A stretch of 64,000 nt of DNA from an uncultured Nitrosomonadaceae bacterium (GCA_943787405.1 CALSMH010000004.1:62001-126000), one strand, 5' to 3'. Positions 36,724 to 46,187 are shown, counted from the stretch's first letter. Translations and numbers: made by a program. The notes: generated by a model not told the origin, from the letters alone.

Positions 36724-37636
36724 AAAAAATAGGGAAAAACTAGGCTTAACCTGGAAATCAGGTACGGAAGATGGCGATAAAAAATTTATACATGAAACCG
36801 CCTCCCAAACTAATCAAGGTCTAATTGGACATCTAAATTTTATCCATCCCAATTGGATACAAGTATTGAGCAAAGATGAAGCAGATCACCTCAATCAGCT
36901 TGATCAAGAATCGCTAAAAGCGAATATACGGCGTCTTTCCGAGAGCGGCATGTCATGTATTATTGCTGCGGGAGGTGTGCCAATACCAGACTCTCTGAGT
37001 GCATTAGCTGTATCTACTCAAACTCCTATTTTATGTTCAGAACGATCTAGCTTAGAAATAATGTGGCGACTACGCCCCTATTTATGGCGGGTGCTTGCTC
37101 CAACAGACAGCATGCACGGTGTTCTACTTGACGTATTAGGTATGGGTGTAATGATTACTGGAGAAAGTGGCGTCGGGAAGAGTGAACTCGCGCTAGAATT
37201 AGTGAGCCGAGGTCATGGCCTCGTTGCAGATGACGTAGTGGAACTGAACCGTATTGCTCCAGAAACTTTAGAAGGTTATTGTCCGGAAATATTAAGAGAT
37301 TTTCTTGAAGTACGCGGACTTGGGATGCTAAATATTCGTATTATTTTTGGTGAAACTGCGGTACGAAGAAGAAAAAATTTGAACCTTATCGTTCATTTGA
37401 AGAAAGCTAGTAGCTCTGATTTTAATGAACTTGAGCGGCTTCCAATTGAGAACGTTAATGAGAATATTATGGGCCTAAATATCCGTAAGGTTATTATCCA
37501 TGTTGCTGCAGGACGCAATCTAGCAGTTCTAGTTGAGGCAGCCGTACGTAACTATGTATTACAATTACGTGGTATAAACAGCACTCAAGATTTTCTTGAA
37601 AGACATGAGCAAGAGATGGGAAATAAAGAAAGTTAG
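36692..37636 (+). CDS. hprK: HPr kinase/phosphorylase
   Basis: 314 residues. It phosphorylates or dephosphorylates a serine of HPr/NPr using ATP or pyrophosphate. The start 'MPQISITQLFEKNREKLGLTW' is the normal proteobacterial one, so the 32-base overlap with ptsN is real. Walker A 'GESGVGKSELALELV' and the HprK signature 'LEVRGLGMLNIR' are intact. In many relatives rapZ follows; here ubiX does. Confidence 0.95.
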   Translation: MPQISITQLFEKNREKLGLTWKSGTEDGDKKFIHETASQTNQGLIGHLNFIHPNWIQVLSKDEADHLNQLDQESLKANIRRLSESGMSCIIAAGGVPIPDSLSALAVSTQTPILCSERSSLEIMWRLRPYLWRVLAPTDSMHGVLLDVLGMGVMITGESGVGKSELALELVSRGHGLVADDVVELNRIAPETLEGYCPEILRDFLEVRGLGMLNIRIIFGETAVRRRKNLNLIVHLKKASSSDFNELERLPIENVNENIMGLNIRKVIIHVAAGRNLAVLVEAAVRNYVLQLRGINSTQDFLERHEQEMGNKES

Positions 37637-37668
37637 TATCATCTAAAAAAACAAAAATTTCTAAAAAA

Positions 37669-38289
37669 ATGAAGAACACCCCACGAACATTTACACTTGC
37701 ATTCACGGGCGCCTCTGGTATGCCTTATGGCATAAGGCTCCTAGAGAAATTATTAGACAGCGGGAATCATGTTTTTCTAATGTACTCACAAGCAGCTCAA
37801 ATTGTTGCACAACAAGAAATGAAATTAGCACTATCTTCTCGTACCAAAGAAACAGAAGAATTTTTAAGTCAACGTTTTAAGGCGGAAAAAGGCCAGTTAC
37901 GTGTATTTGGAAGAGAGGAATGGTTTGCACCTGTAGCATCTGGTTCTAATCCAGCAGACACTATGATAATTTGCCCCTGCACAATGGGGACATTAGCAGC
38001 AGTAGCAGCAGGACTAGCACAAAATCTGATAGAACGTTCTGCAGACGTAATGCTGAAGGAGAACCGTAAACTAATACTAGTTCCCCGTGAAACGCCATTC
38101 TCTGCTATCCATTTGGAAAATATGAAAAAACTAGTACATTGTGGTGCAGTTATCCTTCCCGCTAATCCTGGGTTTTATCATCATCCTGGAAGCGTACAGG
38201 ATCTTGTAGACTTTGTAGTTGCCAGAATACTCGACCATCTAAATGTAGAGCATTCTCTTATTCCACGTTGGGGTAAAGCAAAATTATGA
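37669..38289 (+). CDS. ubiX: Flavin prenyltransferase UbiX
   Basis: 206 residues. It makes prenylated FMN for the UbiD decarboxylase in ubiquinone synthesis. 'FTGASGMPYGIRLLEKLL' forms the FMN site, 'IICPCTMGTLAAVAAGLA' and 'ERSADVMLKENRKLILVPRETPFS' the prenyl-binding half, followed by 'GAVILPANPGFYHHP'. It lies 32 bases after hprK and is convergent with the folate cycloligase gene. Confidence 0.96.
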   Translation: MKNTPRTFTLAFTGASGMPYGIRLLEKLLDSGNHVFLMYSQAAQIVAQQEMKLALSSRTKETEEFLSQRFKAEKGQLRVFGREEWFAPVASGSNPADTMIICPCTMGTLAAVAAGLAQNLIERSADVMLKENRKLILVPRETPFSAIHLENMKKLVHCGAVILPANPGFYHHPGSVQDLVDFVVARILDHLNVEHSLIPRWGKAKL

Positions 38290-38347
38290 AATATTAGTTT
38301 ATACCTAAACAATACACATTAACTCGCTACAAAAAAACTTCTATTAG

Positions 38348-38968
38348 CTATGCATTCTCTAATGCACATTTATCTCTAGAGATTTTTGATATACCTTGTT
38401 TAGATATCTTAAAGATACCTTCTTCAGTTACAATAAAATCCATAGCAACATCATGTGGCCTAGGATATATATCTTCTAACCGAAGAATTTCAAATGCCAC
38501 ACCAATTAATAAAGGACGTGGATTCATCCCACTAATTGTACGATCATAATATCCAGCACCATAACCAAGCCGGTACCCCTTAGTATCAAAACCAAGCATT
38601 GGTACTATTATTGCATTTACCGCTACCCGTTTAGTATCATTAGCAATAGGAATATTATAGGCACCAATTTTCATTGGAGCTTCTTTCCACCACCTACGGA
38701 AACATAATGGTCTTTCTTTACCCTCTATTTCAGGCAAAGCAAGTACCGCCCCACGCTTTTGTAAAGAGATCATTGCAGGTTGTGGGTCATACTCCCCACG
38801 ATACGACCAATAAAATCCAACTGTGCTTTTACATAAAACTGGGAACCCATGCTCCAACAAACTAGATATTTCTATACTCCATTGAGTTCGATCATTATTA
38901 GTAACTGCTTCTCTACAAGCTAACAGTTCAATTCTTTTTTTCTTTCTCCACTCCTGCCACATTTCCAT
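38348..38968 (-). CDS. 5-formyltetrahydrofolate cyclo-ligase
   Basis: 206 residues. It converts 5-formyl-THF to 5,10-methenyl-THF with ATP. The family motif near the C-terminus, 'GYRLGYGAGYYDRTI', is intact, as are 'VGFYWSYRGEYDP' and 'AIIVPMLGFD'. It lies 9 bases after mutY, so they form an operon. A cysteine/lysine-rich C-terminal tail with a repeated 'KISKQGISKIS' extends beyond the usual end. Confidence 0.93.
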   Translation of the reverse strand: MEMWQEWRKKKRIELLACREAVTNNDRTQWSIEISSLLEHGFPVLCKSTVGFYWSYRGEYDPQPAMISLQKRGAVLALPEIEGKERPLCFRRWWKEAPMKIGAYNIPIANDTKRVAVNAIIVPMLGFDTKGYRLGYGAGYYDRTISGMNPRPLLIGVAFEILRLEDIYPRPHDVAMDFIVTEEGIFKISKQGISKISRDKCALENA

Positions 38969-38977
38969 TATTTGAGC

Positions 38978-40048
38978 TTATTCATTTATAAAATTTAAAT
39001 TTAATAGGATCCTAACTGGCGCTGGGATTCCAAGTTCCAGCACTCGAAATAAAGGTATCCATTCTTGCTCGCCTTTGTTAGTCGCCAAGTTCTTTGAGTC
39101 AGCCAGCATTGATTTTGGATAAATCCGTAATTTAAAGTGTGTAAAAGAATGCTCAACTGATGGCATATGAGCCAGCTGTTTAATCTTTAATCCAAATTTT
39201 TGATAACAATATAAAGAAATATCCTCATTGACCGGCATTTCAGGTAAGCACCAAAGCCCACCCCAAATACCTTTTGAAGGACGCCGTTCCAACAAAATCT
39301 CCTTCCGCCTTATTATCATTAACATCGTTGTTTCTTTTACCAGCAGCAATTTCCTAGGTCTAGCTGCAGGAAATTCTCCTACTTTATTCTTCTGTAATGC
39401 TGCGCACTTAAGATGAATGGGGCATACAGCACATTTTGGTTTATTTCGAGTACAAATGGTTGATCCTAGATCCATTAATCCCTGAGAATATGCTTCAATA
39501 TCTCCATTTACCTTGTTTTCTGGCAACAGCTCTTCAGCTTTCTTCCATAGTAATGTATCTAATTTTTTCTCCCCAAGATAGCCCTTCGCACCAAAATACC
39601 GCGTAAGAATACGCTTCACGTTACCATCTAGTATTGCATGGTGTTTCCCAAAAGCAAAAACCTGTATCGCAGCTGCAGTAGAACGCCCTATGCCCGGGAG
39701 TTTTTTTATAGAATTGCTCTCAGATGGGAATTTGCCCCCATGATTTTTTACAATTAAATCTGCTGATTTATGTAGGTTTCTTCCGCGAGAGTAGTAACCT
39801 AAACCACTCCATAAAGCTAAAACATCATCAAGGGATGCTAATGAAAGGCTCTTGATATCAGGATAGCACTGTAAAAATCGCTGATAATATGGGATTACGG
39901 TAGCGACTCTTGTTTGCTGCAACATTATTTCAGACAACCAGATAGCATATGGATCACGCGTATTTTGCCAAGGAAAATCATGTCGGCCATGGGCCTTCTG
40001 CCAATGTATGATCTGAAAAGAGAAATTAAAATCTGGTTTATTGCTCAA
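38978..40048 (-). CDS. mutY: Adenine DNA glycosylase
   Basis: 356 residues, removing A opposite 8-oxoG. It has the HhH 'LPGIGRSTAAAI', the catalytic aspartate in 'AILDGNVKRIL', and the 4Fe-4S loop C-x6-C-x2-C-x5-C ('CTRNKPKCAVC'...C). The C-terminal NUDIX-like domain that reads 8-oxoG begins near 'LLVKETTMLMIIRR' and includes 'GGLWCLPEMPV'. It pairs with the folate cycloligase gene and is divergent from thiS. Confidence 0.97.
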   Translation of the reverse strand: MSNKPDFNFSFQIIHWQKAHGRHDFPWQNTRDPYAIWLSEIMLQQTRVATVIPYYQRFLQCYPDIKSLSLASLDDVLALWSGLGYYSRGRNLHKSADLIVKNHGGKFPSESNSIKKLPGIGRSTAAAIQVFAFGKHHAILDGNVKRILTRYFGAKGYLGEKKLDTLLWKKAEELLPENKVNGDIEAYSQGLMDLGSTICTRNKPKCAVCPIHLKCAALQKNKVGEFPAARPRKLLLVKETTMLMIIRRKEILLERRPSKGIWGGLWCLPEMPVNEDISLYCYQKFGLKIKQLAHMPSVEHSFTHFKLRIYPKSMLADSKNLATNKGEQEWIPLFRVLELGIPAPVRILLNLNFINE

Positions 40049-40107
40049 AATTTGAAGTGTCTGATTTGTATTTTAAATAACGATCCATCACTAATTAAGA
40101 GAAACGG

Positions 40108-40181
40108 ATGAAGAGATGAAGGAAACAGAGCCTTCGTCGTTAGCTGGACAGGCCTCCACTCTACCATTGGGCTATACTCGC
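40108..40181 (-). pseudogene. Degenerate tRNA-Gly-like sequence
   Basis: The minus strand starts GCGAGTATAGCCCAATGGTA and continues with a segment like the anticodon arm and variable loop of tRNA-Gly (CCTGTCCAGCTAACGACG against CCTGCCAAGCTGATGACG). The T-stem GAAGG/CCTTC pairs, but its loop (CTCTGTTT) lacks the invariant TTC. The acceptor 3' side does not pair with GCGAGTA, the anticodon stem has two or more mismatches, and the anticodon would read GTC instead of GCC. It is therefore most likely a dead tRNA gene. Ends are approximate. Confidence 0.5.
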
Positions 40182-40240
40182 GTGCTAAAATAAATATTGT
40201 TTAGATTCTCAATTTTACTGATTCTCGGATGTTCATTAAC

Positions 40241-40444
40241 ATGATACAACTCATCATAAACGGTCAAACACAACACTTTGAGTCTACATTAAATGTGGCT
40301 CAGCTGTTAGAACGAATGACTCTTAATAATAAACGTATTGCCATTGAGTATAATGGTCAGATTGTTCCTCGCAGTAAATTTAAAGAGCAAATTCTGGCAG
40401 ATGGAGACCAACTTGAGATAGTGGCTGCTGTAGGAGGAGGATGA
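40241..40444 (+). CDS. thiS: Sulfur carrier protein ThiS
   Basis: 67 residues, ubiquitin-like, carrying sulfur as a C-terminal thiocarboxylate for thiazole synthesis. The start 'MIQLIINGQ' is preferred over the in-frame ATG at 40229. The C-terminus 'VAAVGGG' provides the essential GG tail. thiG follows after 35 bases. I looked for a TPP riboswitch in the leader and did not find one. Confidence 0.92.
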   Translation: MIQLIINGQTQHFESTLNVAQLLERMTLNNKRIAIEYNGQIVPRSKFKEQILADGDQLEIVAAVGGG

Positions 40445-40479
40445 TCTCTTTTACTGTACAAGATTCCTTCTCTCTGTAA

Positions 40480-41295
40480 ATGGACCAAAAAAAATTAATG
40501 GACAATCTAATTATTCACGGCAAGGAATACTCGTCACGACTTTTGGTCGGAACGGGTAAATATAAAAGCTTTACTCAAACACGTGAAGCAATTGATGCTA
40601 GCGGCTCTCAAATTATCACTATCGCAGTTCGTCGTACTAATATTGGTCAAAATGCTGATGAACCAAATTTATTAGACCAGCTACCACCATCAGATTTTAC
40701 CCTGCTACCTAATACAGCAGGTTGCTTCACCGCTGATGATTCAATACGTACCCTACGCCTTGCTCGCGAGCTACTCGATGGCCACAACCTGGCAAAATTA
40801 GAAGTACTTGGCGATCCAGATACACTTTATCCTAATGTTGTAGAAACTATTAAAGCTGCAAAGATTCTAGTAAAGGAAGGTTTCCATTTAATGGTATATA
40901 CCTCGGATGATCCTATAGTCGCAAAACAACTAGAAGATATAGGCTGTGTTGCCATAATGCCATTAGCATCATTAATAGGCTCAGGTATGGGAATACTGAA
41001 TCCATGGAACTTAGAAATAATCATTAATAATGCGAACGTTCCAGTGATTGTTGATGCTGGTGTAGGTACAGCTTCCGATGCGACCATTGCTATGGAGCTT
41101 GGTTGTGATGGAGTGCTAATGAATACTGCAATTGCTGCCTCGGAAAACCCTATATTAATGGCTTCGGCAATGAAAAAGGCGGTAGAGGCAGGGCGTAATG
41201 CTTTCTTAGCAGGAAGAATGAAAAAAAGAACAACATATAATGCTAGTTCTAGTTCACCAATAAATAATACAATTTCCAAAAATAAATTTGCGTGA
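40480..41295 (+). CDS. thiG: Thiazole synthase
   Basis: 271 residues, TIM barrel condensing DXP, dehydroglycine and ThiS-thiocarboxylate to the thiazole phosphate of thiamine. '[13 protein letters not shown]' is the N-terminal block, K106 in 'LAKLEVLGD' is the expected Schiff-base lysine, and '[13 protein letters not shown]' with 'VLMNTAIA' forms the phosphate site. The C-terminal tail (after GRMKKR) is a low-complexity Ser/Asn run. It is in an operon with thiS and trmB. Confidence 0.96.
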   Translation: MDQKKLMDNLIIHGKEYSSRLLVGTGKYKSFTQTREAIDASGSQIITIAVRRTNIGQNADEPNLLDQLPPSDFTLLPNTAGCFTADDSIRTLRLARELLDGHNLAKLEVLGDPDTLYPNVVETIKAAKILVKEGFHLMVYTSDDPIVAKQLEDIGCVAIMPLASLIGSGMGILNPWNLEIIINNANVPVIVDAGVGTASDATIAMELGCDGVLMNTAIAASENPILMASAMKKAVEAGRNAFLAGRMKKRTTYNASSSSPINNTISKNKFA

Positions 41296-41315
41296 TTTAT
41301 TTTCCTCTATCTTAA

Positions 41316-41996
41316 ATGCCACAAAAACATAATGTTATTCGTAGCTTTGTACTTCGACAAGGTCGAGTCTCAAATGCACAACGTCGTGCATACGAAGATT
41401 TGCTCCCGAAATATGGCATTCCCTACACGAAAGGTCTTCTTAATTTCGAGATGGTTTATGGGAGAGAGGCCCCAAGATACCTTGAAATAGGATCCGGCAT
41501 GGGTGAAACAACAGTTTCCATTGCTAGGTCACACCCACAAAATGACTATCTTGCAATTGAAGTTTACACACCAGGTGTAGGTAGTTTATTAAAACAAATT
41601 GAAGAATTTAAATTAACTAATTTACGTATTGTCCAACATGATGCCGTAGAGGTAGTGAACAATATGTTCCCACAAGAATATCTTGATGGGATTCATATTT
41701 TTTTTCCTGACCCATGGCCTAAATTACGCCACCATAAACGAAGACTAATCCAACCAGAATTTATATCACTCTTGTGCAAGCACCTAAAACTGGGTGGCTA
41801 TATACATGTGGCTACTGATTGGAATAATTATGCGGATCAGATTTTGGAAGTAATGAGCAATGAATTGAGTCTAACCAACACAGCAAGAGACTTCGTGCAG
41901 CGCCCAGAATACCGTCCATTAACTAAATTTGAACAACGTGGTTTACGATTAGGTCATAAAGTTTGGGATCTAGTATTCAAAAAAATTGATTCCTAA
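41316..41996 (+). CDS. trmB: tRNA (guanine-N7-)-methyltransferase
   Basis: 226 residues, methylating G46 in the tRNA variable loop. The SAM site is 'EIGSGMGETTVSIA', the acidic loop 'AIEVYTPGVGSLL', and the family core 'IFFPDPWPKLRHHKRRLIQPEF' appears intact. The C-terminal 'TKFEQRGLRLGHKVWDL' is diagnostic. It follows thiG by 20 bases, a conserved betaproteobacterial arrangement. Confidence 0.97.
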   Translation: MPQKHNVIRSFVLRQGRVSNAQRRAYEDLLPKYGIPYTKGLLNFEMVYGREAPRYLEIGSGMGETTVSIARSHPQNDYLAIEVYTPGVGSLLKQIEEFKLTNLRIVQHDAVEVVNNMFPQEYLDGIHIFFPDPWPKLRHHKRRLIQPEFISLLCKHLKLGGYIHVATDWNNYADQILEVMSNELSLTNTARDFVQRPEYRPLTKFEQRGLRLGHKVWDLVFKKIDS

Positions 41997-42027
41997 TTCA
42001 TATTAGTAATCAATTCTGTTATCCATT

Positions 42028-43245
42028 TCATTTTTCCGGAAGAAAAATCTGCAATAAATCATTAAGAAAACGCTTCCCAGTCAGCGTTGGAGCCATATGG
42101 GAATGACTGCGTATTATTAATCCACGCTGCTCAGCTTCATTAAGCTGTTGTTGGATGCCTGTAATTGATAGACCAGTACGTTCCTGTAATAACGCTATTT
42201 CAAATCCATCCGTAAGTCTCAAAGCATTCATTAAAAATTCAAACCACCTATCATTCTTACTTACCTCATGATGCTCCTGTAATAGAACATTCGGAGAATT
42301 CATATCTACTATTTCTTTGAGAAGATACTCCTTTGGATTTTTATAGCGTACCTGCCGCACTATCCTGTCTGCAAAACTAATTTTGCTATGTGCACCTGCT
42401 CCGATACCAAGATAATCCCCAAAAAGCCAATAGTTTAAGTTGTGCTTTGATTTATATCCTGGGCTAGCAAATGCTGAAGTTTCATAATTGATATAACCAC
42501 TTCTCTCAAGCCTTTCTTCAATCATTAGTTGCATATTCGCAGATAGTTCATCATCTGGTAAGGGTGGTGGATAACGATGAAATAATGTATTTGGTTCTAA
42601 TGTAAGATGATAGGCAGAAATATGCTGCACATTAAAATTGCATGCGGTCTCAATATCTTCTGCAGCTTCCTCAAGTGTCTGTTTGGAAAGCGCATACATC
42701 AGATCAAGGTTTATGTTTTTGAAATACTTCTGTGCAATTTTTACTGCATGACGCGCTTCCTTATCATCGTGAATACGCCCAAGATTACGAAGATGTGTTG
42801 GATTAAAACTTTGTATGCCAATAGACAAACGATTAATCCCTGCAGTATGAAAATCAGCAAATTTCTTTGATTCAAATGTGCCGGGATTAGCCTCTAAAGT
42901 AATCTCAATCTGATCCTCTAAAGGTACTAATGTTCTTACTGCCGTCAGTATCGTATCAATTGCTCGAGCACTGAATAAACTTGGCGTTCCCCCACCAAAA
43001 AAAATACTGCTAATTTTACGGCCCCAGATTTGAGGTAATGCGATTTCCAAGTCACGGATTAGCCTGGATACGTACTCATGTTCTAGCGAACTCACATTCC
43101 CATTAATTTGATGCGAATTAAAATCACAATATGGACATTTCGTTACGCACCATGGAATATGGATATAGAGGCCCAATGGCGGGAGCTGTTTCAGCTCTGG
43201 AGCTTGAGAGTTAAATATATCAGAAGGAGAAATTATTGAAGCCAT
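42028..43245 (-). CDS. hemW: HemW-like radical SAM protein
   Basis: 405 residues. The radical SAM cluster motif CxxxCxxC is in 'IPWCVTKCPYCDF', followed by the family's 'FFGGGTPSLF' and 'EANPGT'. The C-terminal HemN-like domain is present, but the N-terminal residues needed by coproporphyrinogen dehydrogenase (HemN) are missing, so this is HemW, considered a haem chaperone. It runs in the same direction as rdgB and rph upstream. Confidence 0.92.
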   Translation of the reverse strand: MASIISPSDIFNSQAPELKQLPPLGLYIHIPWCVTKCPYCDFNSHQINGNVSSLEHEYVSRLIRDLEIALPQIWGRKISSIFFGGGTPSLFSARAIDTILTAVRTLVPLEDQIEITLEANPGTFESKKFADFHTAGINRLSIGIQSFNPTHLRNLGRIHDDKEARHAVKIAQKYFKNINLDLMYALSKQTLEEAAEDIETACNFNVQHISAYHLTLEPNTLFHRYPPPLPDDELSANMQLMIEERLERSGYINYETSAFASPGYKSKHNLNYWLFGDYLGIGAGAHSKISFADRIVRQVRYKNPKEYLLKEIVDMNSPNVLLQEHHEVSKNDRWFEFLMNALRLTDGFEIALLQERTGLSITGIQQQLNEAEQRGLIIRSHSHMAPTLTGKRFLNDLLQIFLPEK

Positions 43246-43303
43246 AGTAAATTTATATCAAACAGAAAAATATACTTCCTGGCTTCTACATTAAAAAGAT
43301 TAA

Positions 43304-43921
43304 CTATTCTGAATCCTTTCCAAAGCCACCTAATGCTTCTTCACTAATGTACCTAGTCAAGCGCATTAAGGCTTTTCCACGATGGCTGATAAGGTTTTTA
43401 TCTTCAATGGAAAGTTCAGCGGCTGTCTTTCCCAAATCCGGAAGATAAAAATAGGGATCGTAACCAAATCCACCTGTACCCTTTGGCTCCAGAATAATTC
43501 TGCCATGCCAGCTCCCATCAGTTATGATAGGTTGTGGGTCATCAGCATAACGAACCAGTACGATAATGCAGTAATAATGTGCACGACGATCCTGTTTGGT
43601 TCTTAGATTTTCAATCAACAGCTGGTTGTTACGCTGATCAGATTTAGGCTCTCCCGCATAACGCGCTGAATAAACTCCCGGCCTTCCATTCAGCACATCC
43701 ACACAGATTCCAGAGTCATCTGCTAATGCAGGTAATCCAGTTTGTTTACTGGCATGACGTGCCTTCACTAGAGCATTCTCCACGAAAGTTTGGAATGGCT
43801 CTTCTACTTCAGCTACATTGAATACAGACTGAGGAAATACCTGAATTTCCAAAGGTTCAAACAAATGAGTAAATTCTTTTAATTTCCCTGAATTGTTACT
43901 GGCAATAACTACTTTTTTCAT
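43304..43921 (-). CDS. rdgB: RdgB/HAM1 family non-canonical purine NTP pyrophosphatase
   Basis: 205 residues, hydrolysing dITP, dXTP and related NTPs to clean the nucleotide pool. It begins 'KVVIASNNSGKLKEF', with 'LPALADDSGICVDVL', 'GVYSARYAG' and 'GTGGFGYDPYF' as active-site blocks and 'ISHRGKAL' at the end. It lies 14 bases after rph, so they form an operon. Confidence 0.97.
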   Translation of the reverse strand: MKKVVIASNNSGKLKEFTHLFEPLEIQVFPQSVFNVAEVEEPFQTFVENALVKARHASKQTGLPALADDSGICVDVLNGRPGVYSARYAGEPKSDQRNNQLLIENLRTKQDRRAHYYCIIVLVRYADDPQPIITDGSWHGRIILEPKGTGGFGYDPYFYLPDLGKTAAELSIEDKNLISHRGKALMRLTRYISEEALGGFGKDSE

Positions 43922-43935
43922 GATTAATATTTGGT

Positions 43936-44655
43936 TTAGGTGCTTGCTAACGCTTTCTTCTGAATAGTAATCAGATCTTCTATGCCATATTGGGCCATAT
44001 CCAGCATATGATTTAATTCCTCTCGATTAAATGAAGTACCCTCTGCAGTTCCTTGTATTTCTACCAAACCAGAACTCCCAGTCATTACTACATTCATATC
44101 AGTATCACATCCAGAATCTTCTATATAATCTAAGTCTAGTACCGGATTACCCTTATAAATGCCAACGGATATGGCTGCAACATGATCTAGAATTGGAGTG
44201 CTCTGTATCAGCTGTTTATTTAACAACGTCTCGACTGCATCATGTAACGCAACAAACGCTCCTGTAATACTAGCAGTACGAGTACCTCCATCTGCCTGAA
44301 TTACATCGCAATCAATCTGGATAGTTCTTTCACCAAGTTTGTTTAAGTCTACTACTGAACGCAATGCACGCCCAATAAGGCGTTGGATCTCCATAGTTCG
44401 CCCTGACTGTTTACCTCTGGCAGCTTCCCGCTGCATGCGCGAATCAGTTGAGCGTGGCAACATACCATATTCTGCCGTTAACCAGCCCTGCCCCTTACCT
44501 TTAAGAAAAGGTGGTATTTTTTCAGATATGCTAGCAGTACAAAGCACCTTAGTGTCGCCAAATTCGATCAACACAGCACCTTCTGCATGCTTAGTATAAT
44601 GCCGTGTTATTTTAACTGGTCTAAGTTGATTCAGTTTACGATTACTAGGGCGCAT
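43936..44655 (-). CDS. rph: Ribonuclease PH
   Basis: 239 residues, phosphorolytic 3' exoribonuclease that trims tRNA precursors. '[17 protein letters not shown]' is the N-terminus, '[14 protein letters not shown]' and '[16 protein letters not shown]' the RNA- and phosphate-binding regions, and '[19 protein letters not shown]' the core block. All are full-length and intact. It is divergent from yicC. Confidence 0.97.
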   Translation of the reverse strand: MRPSNRKLNQLRPVKITRHYTKHAEGAVLIEFGDTKVLCTASISEKIPPFLKGKGQGWLTAEYGMLPRSTDSRMQREAARGKQSGRTMEIQRLIGRALRSVVDLNKLGERTIQIDCDVIQADGGTRTASITGAFVALHDAVETLLNKQLIQSTPILDHVAAISVGIYKGNPVLDLDYIEDSGCDTDMNVVMTGSSGLVEIQGTAEGTSFNREELNHMLDMAQYGIEDLITIQKKALAST

Positions 44656-44708
44656 AGTTATTAGAACCTTTATGATAGTGTATAGTAAGTTGAAAACTTT
44701 CTTTCATC

Positions 44709-44807
44709 ACATATAATTATTTTCATGTGAATTGCATCAAAAATATTTGATGATTAGAAGGCATAAATTATATGTACATAATTCGCGATAATATAGCTTA
44801 CATGTAC
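44709..44807. repeat. Nested inverted repeats between rph and yicC
   Basis: Outer arms ACATATAATT (44709-44718) and AATTATATGT (44766-44775) are perfect complements over 10 bases. Inside them, CATCAAA (44735-44741) and TTTGATG (44746-44752) form a second perfect hairpin with loop AATA. A third pair, GTACAT (44774-44779) and ATGTAC (44802-44807), follows. This is the 201-base divergent promoter region of rph and yicC. It could be operator sites or a leader structure. Confidence 0.55.
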
Positions 44808-44856
44808 CTATCCATTATTTTAACGTATTCAGAACTTCTCAGCGGATAAGTTATCT

Positions 44857-45723
44857 ATGATCTATAGTATGACTGGTTATGCAATAGCCACGAAAGAATC
44901 TTCTCAGGGAGCCCTGAGTCTAGAGTTACGCTCAGTTAATCATCGCTATCTCGATATTCAATTTCGCCTTCCTGACAAATTTCGTGTATTAGAACCTTCA
45001 ATGCGTGAGCTTATAACTTCTAAGTTAAATCGTGGAAAAGTAGATTGCTATATGAGCTTCAATCAGCTATCTGCTAATGAAGAAACGCAAAGAATTAATG
45101 CTGAGTTATTGCAAAGATTATTAGAGTTAAATCACACGGTAAAAACTGCCTTGCCAGATTCACAGAGCCTAAGCGTAGCAGATATTCTCCGCTGGCCGAG
45201 CATACTAAAAACTGAAATATTACCTACTGATGACCTGTGCAACCTTTGTAAAGAATTACTACAAAACACTTTAGATGAATTGACTGCTGCACGTGCTCGA
45301 GAGGGAGAAAAATTAAAAATAATTTTACTTGAGAGATTAGCAAGTATGCGTCAATTAACAGCTGCAGCCGCACCACTTATCCCTGCATTGGTAGCAGCAT
45401 TTCAAGAAAAAATAACAGCCAAATTAAACGACGCAATAATAAATAGCGGAGATGATCGCATAAGGCAGGAATTAGTATTGTTTGCCAGCAAAATTGATAT
45501 TGATGAAGAAATATCTCGTCTAGAAACTCACTTTGACGAAGTAGAACGGGTACTTGATAAAGGCGGGGTAGTAGGTAAACGTCTAGACTTTCTAATGCAA
45601 GAACTCAACCGTGAAGCTAATACAATTGGTTCAAAATCAGCAGATAGTGATCTATCTAAAATTTCTATGGAATTAAAAATTCTAATCGAACAAATGCGTG
45701 AACAGGTTCAAAATATTGAATAG
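44857..45723 (+). CDS. yicC: YicC family endoribonuclease
   Basis: 288 residues. It begins 'MIYSMTGYA' and carries the N-terminal block 'LELRSVNHRYLDIQFRLP' and C-terminal DUF1732 region 'GKRLDFLMQELNREANTIGSKSAD', which are diagnostic. YicC members cut RNA and help degrade small RNAs. In relatives gmk-rpoZ-spoT commonly follow; here a lipoprotein gene does. Confidence 0.95.
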   Translation: MIYSMTGYAIATKESSQGALSLELRSVNHRYLDIQFRLPDKFRVLEPSMRELITSKLNRGKVDCYMSFNQLSANEETQRINAELLQRLLELNHTVKTALPDSQSLSVADILRWPSILKTEILPTDDLCNLCKELLQNTLDELTAARAREGEKLKIILLERLASMRQLTAAAAPLIPALVAAFQEKITAKLNDAIINSGDDRIRQELVLFASKIDIDEEISRLETHFDEVERVLDKGGVVGKRLDFLMQELNREANTIGSKSADSDLSKISMELKILIEQMREQVQNIE

Positions 45724-45851
45724 TATTGCACTAGATATCACAAACGCTTGCCAAAATAAGCCAACAAGTGAATAATCCGAATCTGGTACATTAACAAAAT
45801 TAAGTTCCAGTATATTACATACATAACCTGCAACCCCACGGAGTCCAACTT

Positions 45852-46187
45852 ATGAAGTCTGTTATTCTTCCTTTACTTGCCGTATTGATACTTACTTCTT
45901 GCGCTACAGTTAATAACATGCACAATCTTCGAGAAGGCCTAACAAAAAAAGAGGTTATAGCTGCGGCAGGGAATCCCAATGGGTTTCATCGTAATGGAGA
46001 ATATGAAGCTCTTCAATATACTGATCTTCTGATCAATAATTGGTCTATATTTAGTGGCTTATCTTGGAGTCGAACAGATTACTCTGTAATTCTAAAAGAT
46101 GATCAGGTAATTGAATATGGCCCAGGGAAGATCATTAAAAACAAACAAAATGAATCACCATATACGCTAATCCAAAAGCAATATTAA
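45852..46187 (+). CDS. Small lipoprotein, BamE/SmpA-like fold possible
   Basis: 111 residues with lipobox LTSC and C17 as lipidation site. The stretch 'LREGLTKKEVIAAAGNPNG' resembles the motif of BamE-like domains (a short helix followed by G.P). The rest is beta-rich. Function unknown. It is monocistronic, with 128 bases upstream and 219 downstream. I see no other features in these gaps apart from the dyad before the methyltransferase gene. Confidence 0.7.
   Translation: MKSVILPLLAVLILTSCATVNNMHNLREGLTKKEVIAAAGNPNGFHRNGEYEALQYTDLLINNWSIFSGLSWSRTDYSVILKDDQVIEYGPGKIIKNKQNESPYTLIQKQY

Noticed and set aside
40182-40240. TPP riboswitch before thiS-thiG
   Set aside because: The thi-box core (CTGAGA and the ACCTGATCTGG-like strand) is not present in the short leader.
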